In this document: positions 12,600 to 41,487 of the stretch, in pieces | Position numbering within the stretch: the first letter of the stretch is position 1 | How the letters are laid out: every line of letters starts with the position of its first letter | Origin: Hormiphora californensis | Lineage: Eukaryota > Ctenophora > Tentaculata > Cydippida > Pleurobrachiidae | NCBI GenBank assembly: GCA_020137815.1 | Contig: CM035356.1 | Location: 7,958,711-8,022,710 of the forward strand | Length of the DNA stretch: 64,000 nt | Direction of reading: 5' to 3' | The notes under the pieces: model-generated | Database searches by the model: none | Told to the model about the DNA's origin: nothing | What the model saw: the letters and a program-made list of their open reading frames with translations, nothing else | Position numbers and translations under genes: made by a program

Positions 12600-12960
12600 T
12601 TCAGTTACGGGCATCTGACTGTATTAAGATTTAAGACGATTTTCAAAAATCCTAGAAAAGAGCAAATTAAACTATAAATCATGATTTTATCACATATATT
12701 TTGCCAACGTAGGTCAACTGCTGTATTTTCAGATATAATTAGAAACCATATCTAGATTTATGACTGTCTTAAATTTAAGACGATTTTAAAAACGCCTAGA
12801 AAGAAGCGTTTCAGAGTCTAAATTAACATTGAATCAGATTTATTTTATAAAATAAGGTTTACTGCCGCATTTTCAGTTATAATGGGTAGTCATATCTAGA
12901 GTTATGACTGTCTTAAATATAAGACGATTTTTAAAAAAACGAGAAAAGAGCGAATTAGCA
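12600..12960. repeat. ~145-bp tandem repeat, about three diverged copies
   Basis: The motif GACTGTCTTAAATTTAAGAC and its variants recur at about 12617, 12762 and 12907, each followed by a similar AT-rich stretch and ATATCTAGA near its end. Upstream (12150-12600) are looser copies carrying GAGTTACGGTT and TTATGACTGTC. The copies look like a decayed satellite. Confidence 0.65.
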
Positions 12961-12974
12961 TCTAGAACCTGATT

Positions 12975-13320
12975 GTATCAGATATATTTGATTATCAATG
13001 CTTATCCGTGATCGTTATCCGTAACTAATAATCAAAATCAGAAAATAATCGTGGAGAACCAATCGCGGATATCAATCGCTGATAACTAATAAATCATAGT
13101 AATCGCGGATAACTAACCACGACAACTCATCGCGAATGAGTAATATGATAGTTACCAATCGCGGATAGCTAATCGCAAATATGGGCGCTAATCGCGATAG
13201 CTAATCGCAATAATTAATCGCGATTCGTGATCAGTTATCCGCGATTGGTTGTCCGCAATTACTATCATATTCGTTATTCACAATTGATATCCGAGATTGG
13301 ATATCTGCGATTGAAAAAGT
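12975..13320. repeat. Foldback of short ATCGCGGATA-type repeats
   Basis: Many short copies of AATCGCGGATAACTAA-like sequence lie in one orientation in the left half, and their reverse complements (GTTATCCGCGATTGG) in the right half. Bases such as GAATGAGTAATATGATAGTT pair with AACTATCATATTCGTTATTC-like sequence to the right. Transcribed, this would form a long imperfect hairpin. No ends or target duplication were identified. Confidence 0.6.
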
Positions 13321-13380
13321 CCGTGAATCCTCAATCCACGTTTATCAAACTCAGCTAAGTAGTATAACAAAATGCCTGAT

Positions 13381-13824
13381 ACTAGATCCAAAAACCAAAC
13401 AAGTTTGGTGGATAGCCGGGGCCGCAGAAATTTAAAAACATGCGAAAGTTTTGATACATGAACTTTCGGGGCCTGGGGTGCTGTTAAATTCGCGTTTCCA
13501 TGATAGTCAGCCGTTCTTTCAAAACACACTATTTTTCTGTACAACAGACTCTGAAACGACCCACTGTGTGCACTGTGCAGTATATTATACGTGATATGTG
13601 TGGAGCTGTATGTATGATAATGTGGAATCAAAAATAATGATAACTTGCAATCATTGCGATAGTTTTCCTGGCGTATAGTTTGAAAATGTTGCTGGTTTTA
13701 ATCATGGAAACACGAATTTAACAGCACCCCAGGCCCCGAAAGTTCATGTATCAAAACTTTCGCATGTTTTTAAATTTCTGCGGCCCCGGCTATCCACCAA
13801 ACTTGTTTGGTTTTTGGATCTAGT
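13381..13824. mobile_element. Foldback element with ~125-bp inverted arms
   Basis: The left arm (13381-13505) starts ACTAGATCCAAAAACCAAAC. The right arm (about 13700-13824) ends GTTTGGTTTTTGGATCTAGT and is nearly its perfect reverse complement. The spacer is about 195 bp. No convincing target duplication is visible at the borders. A minus-strand open frame in it (13631-13278) is not considered real. Confidence 0.8.
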
Positions 13825-14983
13825 CATTGCCAACAGCTTTCTCACAGAGATGAATAAAGATGGTACAAAGGCTTGAAACCATTTTACTGATCAGGTATTC
13901 ATTTTACTTTTAGCCTTTCAAAGGATAATATCAACATGTCCAGTCTCCTCCACTAAACATTTTGCTACTTTTATTTCTAAGAAAGTGTGGTTTAATTCTG
14001 TGCAGCTTTGCTGAGTTACTCAACAAGTGCAGCTTGTTTTGTGCCTCTACTAACAGCTACAGCATTGTGAGCTCGAGCTCTATTTTCCACCTTTTGTCCT
14101 CGTTTATGTTTGAAGTTCCAACTTCCGGGGGGCCCTGGAACTGGTCTGATGCATTATAGACTCATCCTCCGCAGACACACAGTACTATATTTAGCTGCAC
14201 CGTGATTGTAGCAACAATGGAATTAAAGGACTTACTTTTTGTGTGTTTTGAAATAGTGTCAACTGTTCGGGACAACTCTTTACAGTTTTAAGACTTCATA
14301 GAGTAGGAGATTGGCTTTGATAATGCTGATAATGGAATTTGTAGTCGCTTCTGCTTAGATATACCCCACAGCACTATCACGCACCACCATCCCAACATTT
14401 ATGTGGACTTCTGACCAACTTCACCCCATTAGAACCTGTCAATCTGCAGCCCCACAGTAGAGAGGTCGTAGTGAGGCATCATAGTGAGTTAAATGATCAC
14501 GGATCACTTCCCCTTGATTCTGACATATCAAGTTGTGGGGTGTTGTTCTCTATACTCGCCTTTGTCCTTCGAACCTCCAAACCCTACCAGAATTACGTCA
14601 TGTCCACCACCAACAGGATACAGCCTGTAAGTTGGGTATATCTGTGTCAATTGGTGTTATTCAGTTGTTGCTGAGGTGTCTCCGTCGTCAAGTCCGTTGT
14701 CTTGCTCGGGCTGGGTTATCGTTCAAAATTCAAATTCATGATTGTTCTTCGTCGTAGCCCGCTGATATTAAAAAACTCATGTGTACTCATATATTCATAA
14801 ATCACTTCAAAAAAAGCCCAAATGCCCAGCTTGACAAGTTATATTGAGCTGAGTGACACGAGTCTTCTTGAAGTAACATAAAGTTACTCACTACCCCTGA
14901 CCCCTCTAGGTCAGCTGACTTTTTGACACCGAGCTCTGCTGTTCACGGCTGACGTATACGAGCTCTTATTAAAAAGCATACTA

Positions 14984-16209
14984 CTACCGCGTGGCCCAAA
15001 TTAAAGGGAGGGTACGTTGGCCTTCTTTTCACCCAGAAGTTTAATTTCAATCACTCTGATATTTTGACACAATGTCTGCATGGTTACTCATTCGAGGAAT
15101 CCGAAGTTTCAAATTATAAAAGTTGAAAGTTCATTAATGAACTCAATTTTTCGTTTTTCGGGTTTTTGGAGGTTTTCTCTTGATTAAATTCGATTTTATT
15201 ATTTTACAGACCGCCATACAATAGAGCAAGTATCAACAAATGGCAATCTGCATTTTTATTAAAATTGAATCAAGTTTAGTGGGTGAAATAAGTTATTTAA
15301 AAATGATAATTTTCACCAAACATCGATTTTGACCTGTTTTGACCAGAAATCGGTAAATTCAGGCGCTAAAAATCTGTACGGCCACTACACTTGATCAATT
15401 TTGATGTTAGCCGGAATTTAAGCTCTCTATCTTAAAATTCATTTTTCCGACTGGAATGAATCCTGAATGAACTTGAAAACAGGAATGCTTTTTGGAACCG
15501 GAATTTCACAGTCGCCTTCGGGTATCGATTTCCTTTCAAACGCGACTAATTTGAGCTCAATTGGACCACCACTTGGGTACGGTGCACCCTCTCTAACTAA
15601 ACGTAGCGCGCGCGATAACATGACACTGAGAGAGACAGCGCAGGAGGATAGAAGAAAGAGGGGATATCATACCCAAGACCACCACAAGAGACACAGTGTC
15701 TAGTTATCTAACCCTAGGTTTGGTCATCTGACACCTAATGAGACGATAGCGTCATTACTACGTGCCAATAAGCAGGTGTAACGGTCGAGTATCACGTATC
15801 ACGTCTGCTAATGAGGATGGTGTACCGATACAGCATCCGTTAAAATGTAAGCTCTCTTGCTAACACGTCATAATTTGATGGGGATCGCATGACTTACCCT
15901 AGGCTTAGAAAACGGATCACTGTGATTCTTGTGGTGATCCAATTAAGCTCAAACTGGTCCCATTCGAAAGGAAATCGATAGCCAAACAAATTTGTGAAAT
16001 TTTGGTACCGAAATATGGTCCCATATTGGTGTTCATTCAAAGTTCATTCGGTCGAAAAAAATGAACTTTTATCCAGAGGGCTGAAAATTCGGATTCCTCG
16101 AATGAGTAACCATGCAGACATTGTGTCAAAATATCAGAGTGATTGAAATTAAACTTCTGGGTGAAAAGAAGGCCAACGTACCCTCCCTTTAATTTGGGCC
16201 ACGCGGTAG
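14984..16209. mobile_element. 1.2-kb foldback element, termini CTACCGCGTGG
   Basis: The left terminus (14984-15106) starts CTACCGCGTGGCCCAAATTA. The right terminus (16088-16209) is its near-perfect reverse complement, ending TTTGGGCCACGCGGTAG. Inside, 15400-15570 and 15940-16075 are weaker inverted copies (for example GGTATCGATTTCCTTTC against GAAAGGAAATCGATAGCC), so the whole element is a decayed long palindrome. No transposase is encoded. TACT lies just outside both ends, but I cannot fix the target duplication length. Confidence 0.75.
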
Positions 16210-16325
16210 CTACTCTATAACCATTCCTATGTTGTCAGCTCTTTAACCCTCTTTAACGATGTTGTTGAGTAAGGGGAGAACCTGTTTGCTTGTTATTCTC
16301 AGTTACTATTTCTCTGTTAGAATTA

Positions 16326-16858
16326 TGTCATCCCCCAATTTAACGGAGATACAGGGGGTAGGAAATCAGTCGGAACACCTTGCCGATCATCAAGTTGAGA
16401 GTAACGATAAAGAAAGCGTTGAAATGTGTTCTGGAGATGTGGTGGATATGGGGGTAGACAAAGTACCCGTTAGGGTGGAGCAGTCAGAGGAAGGAAAACC
16501 AGAAATGGGGATTGTAGAGCGGCGCCTTCAGACTCTTAAGAAGCGGTTGAGTGGGTTACTGTTACTTGATAGTGATAGTGAGGGGGATAGACCATCCCAC
16601 ATCAGCGAGGATGCTGCTGAGGGTGGTAGTTGATGGCCGTAGTATCCAGGATGATATGGGAGGCAGCAACACGGGTACGTTTATTGAGAAGGAGGGTAAC
16701 TACTCAGTACTTATGGAGAGGTTAGGTGTTGGAGAGATGCCAAGTCCACCTCCTACACCAGTCAACTCTGTAACACCACCTCCTCCCCCTCCTGCTGATT
16801 TCTCATGTGATCCAGAGATAACTGAGGCGCTAAATGCGATGAGGAACTCCTTGAAAGT
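16326..16858 (+). CDS. Possible exon(s) of an unknown protein, frame broken
   Basis: A reading frame starting ATGTCATCCCCCAATTTAAC continues to a TGA at 16631. A second frame overlaps it from 16551 and reads on through GNYSVLMERLGVGEMPSPPP and a proline-rich run to ITEALNAMRNSLK, followed by GTATGC, a plausible donor, at 16859. The composition (acidic and serine-rich, then proline-rich, then helical) looks protein-like. Joining the halves needs a one-base shift near 16620 or an unseen intron. I do not recognise the family. The 1.2-kb foldback ends only 50 bases upstream. 16.9-18.1 kb shows nothing else convincing. Confidence 0.35.
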
Positions 16859-18152
16859 ATGCAGCCATGCATGGGTCATTACATAGTTTGGAAACATCAT
16901 CAATTTCCAGCATTTTAGAGACAAGCTTTATATCCAGCATTTTTAGTGTAGAATCGTGCATGAATTGCCAGCAAGCATTTTAGAGGGGAGGTGTTCATAA
17001 GAGAGAGAGAGGGAGGTGTTCTTAAGGAATACCGATGCTTGTGAAGGGGTTTTAAAAACCAAACTCACTTTAAACTTGGCCACTGATCATGTTATAGCTA
17101 ATTAATTCACGTGACTTCAACTTGATTACCATATGAGACACCGCGGGGCAGATATGAGTTTATAATCTGACATGAGATTGGAAACTGGCTGAGAAAATTG
17201 GTATGTTTCTGGTGAGATGTTAATGAGATCTTCAGCTTCTTGAAGAGGAAGTTTCTAGAATCTAGTGGAAGGAAATTATTACAGACATTCCCTCTCAGTT
17301 CATATTTACTGAGAGGGAGTTGAGGACAATATCTAATTCGTTACTTGGTGCCAAAGCCATGAAAACCCAGAAAACTGCCGTGTGTTCATTTATAATCCCC
17401 CTATAATTCTGAGTGAGCCATTGTATTTAGTGAGGGTTTGATATGTATTCTATTGTCTGCTCATGTATAAGAATGCTGTAAAGCTGTGGAGCAGGCTGAT
17501 TAATAAACTCAACATTCTGGTGACAATAACTCTCCCCAAGTTCTCTCTCTTTTTTTCTTTCTCTCTGTCTCTTTATTTTTGTCACGGGGTCACCTCATGT
17601 GCATATGTGCATCTAGTTGTTGTCTTGAAACAAAGAGGAGCCAAGAGTGAGAAGGGTATGCCACCGAGGATAGTCGGGTTAATCAAAGTGCGAGAGGGAG
17701 AGAGCTGAGAGAGAGAGAGAGAGGGATAGATCAAAAAGCGAAGGAGAGAGAAAAATGGGGAGGAGTGATAGAGGGGGTAGGGAGTGATGAGTACTCATTC
17801 GACCGACTCATTTAGTTTATATACCCTCTCTCTCACTATAGTGGTTGATGACGCCCCCTTTTTTAGCCCCCACTATCAAGCTTGCTATGTAATGCTGAAA
17901 CCCTGTGTAATGCTTGTTATACGATCGCTACCTGAATCTAAGCAGCCCAAGAAAGGGTCTTTTTTTTCTGATTCTGGCACTAGCAGAGCAAAGGAATTTA
18001 TTTTAAGGACAAGCAAGGGACCGTATCGAGAGCTATTGTCTTTGCTTGGCGGCATCCAATAGTCGGACTACCTTATGGATATAGAAATAGCCACGTGTAC
18101 GTGCAAAAAAAAGAAAAAGTAATTATTGTTTCCCCCGCCGGTTCAGGGTGCT

Positions 18153-19721
18153 ATGGCAGAAGGAGTTGTGATAGAGAATGTAGCTGTGGATCTCCACACG
18201 CTAGAACAAAATGGAGCAGCAAGAAATGTGGACAGTCCTCAGCCTAAAATGGTTTTTATATTGGCGGGGTACAGAGAGAGACAGAGACACACAGACATAC
18301 ATAGATACAGACAGAGATACAGACACAGACACAGACATACCAGCACAGACACACAGACATCTTAACAAGTATCCTCCTCTCCTTATCCAGGTCAGGGAAT
18401 ACCAATACTACGAGAAAGACTGGAGAGGTTTATTCAGAGCGGCACTGGCAGAGCTGGTTGGTACCTTCTTCCTGATCCTGATCTGTGTGGGAAGTGCCAA
18501 CAGCAGGGTCTTGGGAAACCTCAATCACAGCACCACGTTAATCAAGTTTGGACCAACTTACTATCTCAGCATTGCCCTTGCTTTCGGTCTTGGTGAGTTT
18601 CTTCTGAAGTTAATTGTTGAATAAATTATCCGCGGCTATTGTTGTTGATTGTGATATTTACAAATTACAATATTTTGGTTTAGGGTGATTGACATTGTTT
18701 GTTCAGGGTGCAGTAACTGACAACTATCCCACAGGTATCGGTGGGATTGTCCACATTATCTCCAAGACAAGTGGAGGGAATATCAATCCCGCTGTTTCCT
18801 TTGCACTCTTCCTTGACAGGAGGATTAGCCTCCTGAGAATGGCTGTGTATATTGTCGCCCAGTTTATTGGAGGGTTCATTGGTGCAGGTAACTGGAGTCA
18901 TGCTATCCTTCTCCCCTTTCTTTACCTCGTTGTCAGGTTCTATCACTACCTAGCTCTGTCATAGCAAATTGGTCTGACCCTACTATCATTTCTTTTAAAT
19001 GTTCTGCACGCGAGAATCGTTGCCTGACAGCTATCTAAATAACTCCCGCCCTGCATTTCGACGTAACCCCTCCTCCTCCCAGGTGTCCTTTACCAACTGG
19101 GCTCCCAAAGCGCTCTAGCCTCATCAATCTCTGGTGGGAACAACTATGATACAACATTCACTAATGCTGGCCAGGCCTTTACATTCGAGGCATTTGGTAC
19201 CATGTTTCTTATTCTGACCATCATGGCAACTATTAACGAGGACCGAGCATACACCCCATCATACCTACAGCCCCTCTCCATTGGGGTGGCTATATTCGTT
19301 ATCCATGTCTGGCTGGTAGGTTTTGTATTCACTTCAAGTTTTGAAGTTTTGGTAGTTGTGATGCTGTATCCCCCTTCTCTTTCTCCCAGTCACACAACTC
19401 TCAAAGCACCCTCTTCTTTCAGATCCCCTACACTAACTGTGGCATCAACCCGGTGAGGGGGACAGTGTGGAACATTGTTATAGGACAGGCTGGATACCAC
19501 TCCTTTGTAAGTTATCAGATATATTGTTACCCAGTTATACTGTCTCACATTCTGTTACGTTATCTAAATTTAATAGTAGAAGATAGTAGTACTATCTGCA
19601 ATCGTGTTTTTAAACCGTTTCCATCTCTTTACAATCATGTTGTCCCTGTCAGGTGTTCTTGTTTGCACCATTTGTTGGATCTGCCGTGGGTGTTCTCCTC
19701 TTTAACCTTCTACTTACCTGA
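18153..19721 (+). CDS. Aquaporin (MIP family water/solute channel)
   Basis: Six coding exons: 18153-18251, 18391-18592, 18735-18887, 19083-19315, 19423-19506 and 19653-19721, giving about 279 residues, normal for an aquaporin; phases agree throughout. Exon 2 gives helix 1 (FRAALAELVGTFFLILICVG). Exon 3 carries the first pore loop, GGNINPAVSFALFLD. Exon 4 carries helices 4-5. Exon 5 carries the second loop, NCGINPVRG. The conserved arginine and the cysteine three residues before NPV (mercury-site position in AQP1) are present, but the second NPA is NPV. The exon 1 donor (ATG|GTTTTT) is weak, so the N-terminal junction is the least certain. An acceptor at 18146 suggests an upstream untranslated exon. 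The predicted protein is a tetrameric membrane channel; substrate cannot be decided here. Confidence 0.85.
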
Positions 19722-22700
19722 TAATGGATACCATTACTACCCCTACTTATGGATACCATCACCCTGATACTATTTCCACTCCGAGATGTTTTCAGAGTGC
19801 CATTCTGAACTGAAGTTATTGTATATCATGATCTATATTTTATTCATCTCACTGGCGGCACCAATCCAACCGTACTGTCAGGAGAACTTATTGGGGACTG
19901 GGGAGGCGATGCATGAAAGATGTTGATAGAGGGCATATTTTGCATTATGTGGTAGAATTATATTGATATAGTACTGATTACTGGACCTGAGTTTGAGATT
20001 CCATTATATGTGTTACTGTAACACTAACTTTACCTGTAAACGTGTAACCTGACATGTTCGATTTTATTTGTCTTTGTCGACAGATTCCGATACGATTATG
20101 GCAATATCCTTGTTTTATTTCTATGGTGTACAATTTGCTAACTTATTGAAAACACAGAGGAGCGTGAAGTGCCCAAAACAGCACAGTGGCCCTTGTCAGA
20201 GCATTAATGTTGCGCGCAAATCAGTGCCGCGCAATAAAACTTACTGAGCTGCGCGTGCTTGTTCTTTATGAGCGCGCACTAAAATTCGAAGTTTTGATCA
20301 ACTTTTCGTCACTTTTTGTTTTTCGCTCTTTGCTTCGTTTCAAATTTTTTGCTCGTCTTGAAATCTGAAAAACATTACCTATCCCGTACTGGGGGGTTCG
20401 GGTGAACTGAGTATTAGGGGCTGCAGTGTACGCAGTATGTAAGTTCGAAGTTGAACTTTAATTTCATAGATTGCCTTTGAAATTGAACCTACAATTTCCA
20501 AATTAAGCTACAATAACATTTCATTTTGTTGTTATGCTATCTCATCTAACAGTTTAATTTGACTATTTAAAGCCACTGCTAATTTCGTCGAGTGCTAATT
20601 GGTCTGTTTTTTCTTCTTTAAAATATCAATTCTTCTAAAATTCCGATTCGGTTCTTATGAAAAATTTCCAAGTTCCCATCTGAGAAAAGCCATCTTATAA
20701 CATATCGTGTTTTGTTTATGGTCTGACATTTGTTTTAGTTTAATCAGTTGGAACCACTAAAGCATGATATTTTAGATACATTTCAGATTTACTGCCCCAT
20801 TACATCGCCTCCAGCAGCATTGTATCCTCGGTAACGCTATTCACTGACAGTGTGTTCCTTTTTCGTTGTAAAGTACCAACTTCCAACAGACTTATATTTT
20901 GAGAAGTTTAATATTTTACACAGAGTTGCACATTACAGTCTACATAATTACTTGTTAAATACCTTTTAAACATGTATCCAGTATCTGGATATGGTAAATT
21001 AAACCCATGCTCTTTCTTGTCTGTTTTCCATAATTTAGAGAAACTAGGCAACACACTGAATCAACGTCCACTTCGAAGTTCAACTCTGTCTTTTAATAGG
21101 GATGCTGTTAATGTTGGTTGACGCTTTTCTTCAGAACATATTGATAACATGTGCTATCATACTCATTACTCGCTTTTTGTTTTCTTAGAAATTGTGCCAA
21201 TGTATTTACAAGCTTGAATCTTGTTCAACAAAGTGTTATGGAAGTGGAACTAGAGGGTTCTGTTATACAGAGTCCTTCTTTACTGTTTATTACATGTTGC
21301 ATTACTTCACATTTCAACAACACATGATTTGTAACTAGTTTTATTATGTAGTTTATTAGTTGTTATTATTGTTGTGTTTAGGTTATGGCGAGAGTTACGT
21401 AGATGACGAATTCCACGCCATTTGTAAGTACATAATATTATCATGATTATGCTCTCCACTCCTCACACCCTCCTTGTCCCCCATTACTCACTAATGAAAG
21501 TGTCCCGTGTCCCGATCTACTGAACATTGTCGTTATTTGAACTTGTTTTGAGCTATATCGTCTTGCTTATCACTCTTCTATCTCTCCCTCCTCTCTTTTT
21601 CCCTTTCTCTTCCGCTCTCACTTTTTCTCTCATTCGCTCTCACTTTTTCTCTCATTCGCTCTCACTTTTTCTCTCATTCGCTGTCTCCCTTCCCTATATT
21701 GCTCATATAATTGTACACACATTACACAGTATTGCAAACGACACTCTGTTTTAGTAGTACTCAGTAGTATAGTACTCACATAAGTCATAACACCCTCTGA
21801 ATACTTTGCCCGAATGTCAAACTTATCACCTGTAATTGGCGACTGCCCAAGTTGTGTGATACCAAGTTAAGTACTGGGTTATTAGTTTCACCTGCTAGAT
21901 ACAAAACCGATATTTATTCTTCAAACCTTTCTAGGCTGCCTGGAAAGGTTTTGAAGGTTATATACCAGTTTTGTACATTATCAAGTCTCAGCCCTCAGGA
22001 ATTGTAGTGAAATGTCTGAACCCGGCTTGATCTTCTTTGACCACCATTCTTCTCCTGTGTCGTACCTGGGTGGAACCCACAAGGATCGCAAAGTGATTTC
22101 ACAGGCACTATGAGAGTACCATTGAACTGTACCATTGAACTGTACCATTGAACTGTACCATTGATGTACCGAACCATCACAGTGATTGCCTTGCTCAACC
22201 CTCTTTCCGTGTGCTCCGGAACATAACAATGACGGTGTGAGCCGCTGTACCATTGTTAGAACCTTCGTAGATAAGAGTTGCACTTGACTTTGTTTATTGT
22301 TACAGAATGTCATGCAGTATTTCACGTTATCATCTACCCTCTATAACTCTCTTTCTCAATAAATGAACGCCATAGAGTACCGAGTCTCATAATATAGGTG
22401 GAAATGAATCGAAATATTTCTATGTTCTGCAACTCAAAAACTTCTCTAGTTTTTCTAATACAGCTACACCGTGCCTATATTCCGACACAATCTCACGAAC
22501 TCCGTTTTGTACTTGGTGTTATTCATTTATCCTTGTCTATCAGTATCCATTATCTAGCGGCTCCCGTTGTCTGTTTATCCAAACATAACGAAATTCCTCC
22601 GCTTTTTCTCCGTCCTCCGTTTACATTGCTAGTAAGAGGTCTACTCACATATGCGTTACGCGCGAGGGGACATTACTGTTGGTAGCATTTGCCGTGCGCG

Positions 22701-22939
22701 CGGCCTTCCTCCCGCTGCCAGTGAAAGTGACCCGTATCCCGATCTCTCCCCTCCCTGGAGGGAACGTCCAGGACCCTGACCACCAATCAGGAACCCAAGA
22801 CCCTCTCCAACTGATATTTCACCTCATAACTATCCGAGCTGTTGGTAGAGTCACTAACTGACATCCCTCCCCCACACAGCTTGTTTGTTAGTATCCCCTC
22901 TGGCTCTGATCCAAATCTCACAGCCCCATTAATTTCAGG
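19722..22939. other. Intergenic stretch with minor repeats
   Basis: No full gene was found. A small exon-like segment, 21383-21424 (acceptor TTTAG before GTTATGGCGAGAG, donor GTAAGT), could encode YGESYVDDEFHAI and might be an alternative exon, but nothing links it to the aquaporin. Three 20-bp repeats (CTCTCACTTTTTCTCTCATT type) lie at 21615-21685. Four copies of a 17-bp unit (GAACTGTACCATT) lie at 22118-22165. A 60-codon frame at 22682-22861 is unassigned. Confidence 0.5.
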
Positions 22940-22942
22940 AGG

Positions 22943-39756
<16,814 letters not shown>

Positions 39757-39844
39757 ACACTGAACACATGTGGAGAGATGATGTTGTTCCCAGCTGATGA
39801 TATCGCACTATATTTTTACCCGAAACTGTTTTTATCTGTACAGA

Positions 39845-40005
39845 TTACCAAGCACTGCCTGACCTCTTCAATTCAGGCACTACCTGACCTCTTCAATTCA
39901 GGCACTACCTGACCTCTTCAAGTGTTGCCAGGCACTGCCTGACCTCTTCAATTCAGGCACTACCTGACCTCTTCAAGTATTGCCAGGCACTACCTGACCT
40001 CCAAA
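39845..40005. repeat. GCACTACCTGACCTCTTCAA tandem repeats in the BET 3' region
   Basis: Six or so 25-bp copies of GGCACTACCTGACCTCTTCA-type units lie about 90 bases after the BET stop codon, probably in its 3' untranslated region. A poly-C run follows at about 40114-40128. From 40130 to 40910 only AT-rich DNA and a (GA)n stretch (40494-40518) are seen. Confidence 0.8.
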
Positions 40006-40914
40006 ACATTGCCCTTGCAAATGAACAGCATCTCTGATATTGTATGCTGCTAGTAGTGCTCTAAAGAGAGACTTTCCCGGAGAGCACAGATATATCTGAT
40101 GACTCGTAGAATCCCCCCCCCCCCCCCATGATCCCTGACAATAACTTTAGAACTCTCTTTTTGTGTGTACGAGTGAACTGTATTAGTGTATCAGTATGTT
40201 TTTGAGTGATATTTAGACTCAAAGAAACATACACAATGCGATATATAAAAAAACGTTTAAAAACTAGGTTTATTTATTTTTTTGGTGTTTGCCACAGTCT
40301 ATGAAAACTGAACTTTTTGAGTTAGCCCCCCGTGTTAGCACACTGAAGAAGAACTTTCTTCTACCATTCTTTGTCGAAAAAGGTTTGACTCAAAGAGAGA
40401 AAGAGATTTTGAATATATTCTGAAGTACTGCAAATTGTTCGATCAGCCAGGCTACTCCGCCCGGCTGATAGTTGTTGTGTTGCATAACCAACCGAGAGAG
40501 AGAGAGAGAGAGAGAAAGAGAAGAGACCCCGTTTTTACGATAAGAATTGTGTGTGATGTATTATGTTATCTATATCGGAAAATCCCGTATTATATTTCCA
40601 ATATGTCATCTGAAAGTTTTTCTTTTTTGCAAAAGGCCTCAATTATATTTCATCTTAACTATGTATTAGGTATTGAAATGAAGTAACTCTTCCCACCAGT
40701 AAAATGCACCTTGTTTTATGTGTAACAAGAACTTGATGGGTAAATTTAGATGGTAAATGCCATGGTGCAATTTTGGCACGCGCAAAAGTATTTTTGATAG
40801 TCGCGCGCGCCGCGCAATTAAACAAAAGTTAATTTTCAAAACAAAAAAGATCTCGTCTCGAACCTTTTTTATCCCGAAATCTTAGAAAATTTAAGGGGTC
40901 CATTTTCCGGGAAA

Positions 40915-41110
40915 GTGCAGCCCCTCGACGCTGCTTGCGGGGGCTCCACCCTCTACACCCCGCCGGGGCTGTGCCCCTGGACCCCGCTTATGGGGGGTTT
41001 CACCCCCCCCTGACGGCTGACCCCAGACCCGGGCTGCCGCCCAAGGCCCCTCGACGCCGGACGCACAGGTACGCGCTGGGCCGAAGGCCTAGCGACATCC
41101 CTGATTTTCC
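40915..41110. repeat. GC-rich island with short palindromes between convergent genes
   Basis: About 195 bases of very high G+C in AT-rich surroundings, with repeated short motifs (GGGGCTGTGCCCCTGGACCC, GGGGGGTTTCACCCCCCC, CCCCTCGACGC twice). A 60-codon frame runs through it but has no protein-like features. It lies between the 3' ends of the BET and ODC-like genes. Possibly a dispersed repeat. No function is claimed. Confidence 0.6.
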
Positions 41111-41487
41111 CATATAAAGACGCAGATAATAAAATAGTGGACTACAGCGTATGACAAAGTCATAGGGAAATCATCAATTACCAAAAGAACTCTGGACTAC
41201 CATGCCAAAGTATCCCCGGTCCTGGCACCGCTCTGGCCCAGAGTCTGGGACACCTGAAACAGCTAACGGCTTATTGGATACTTACAGTGTCAACGCCATA
41301 AAAAGTTGAAAATCAAGATAATTCAAACTCCATTGTAATTTAACTGGTTAAAAAGATAAATGAATGCTTGTTACAGGTCACGAACTTCAAAAACGGATAA
41401 TGTTAATTTAATAGAACGTCTCTCACCGCTAATTTGTTAACATTATCACAGCTGTTTAAGGTATCTAAAATCTAACTAAACCTATTG

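Noticed and set aside
18710-18734. Aquaporin exon 3 acceptor at 18707
   Set aside because: It gives a TGA within five codons; the acceptor at 18734 restores the normal aquaporin sequence.
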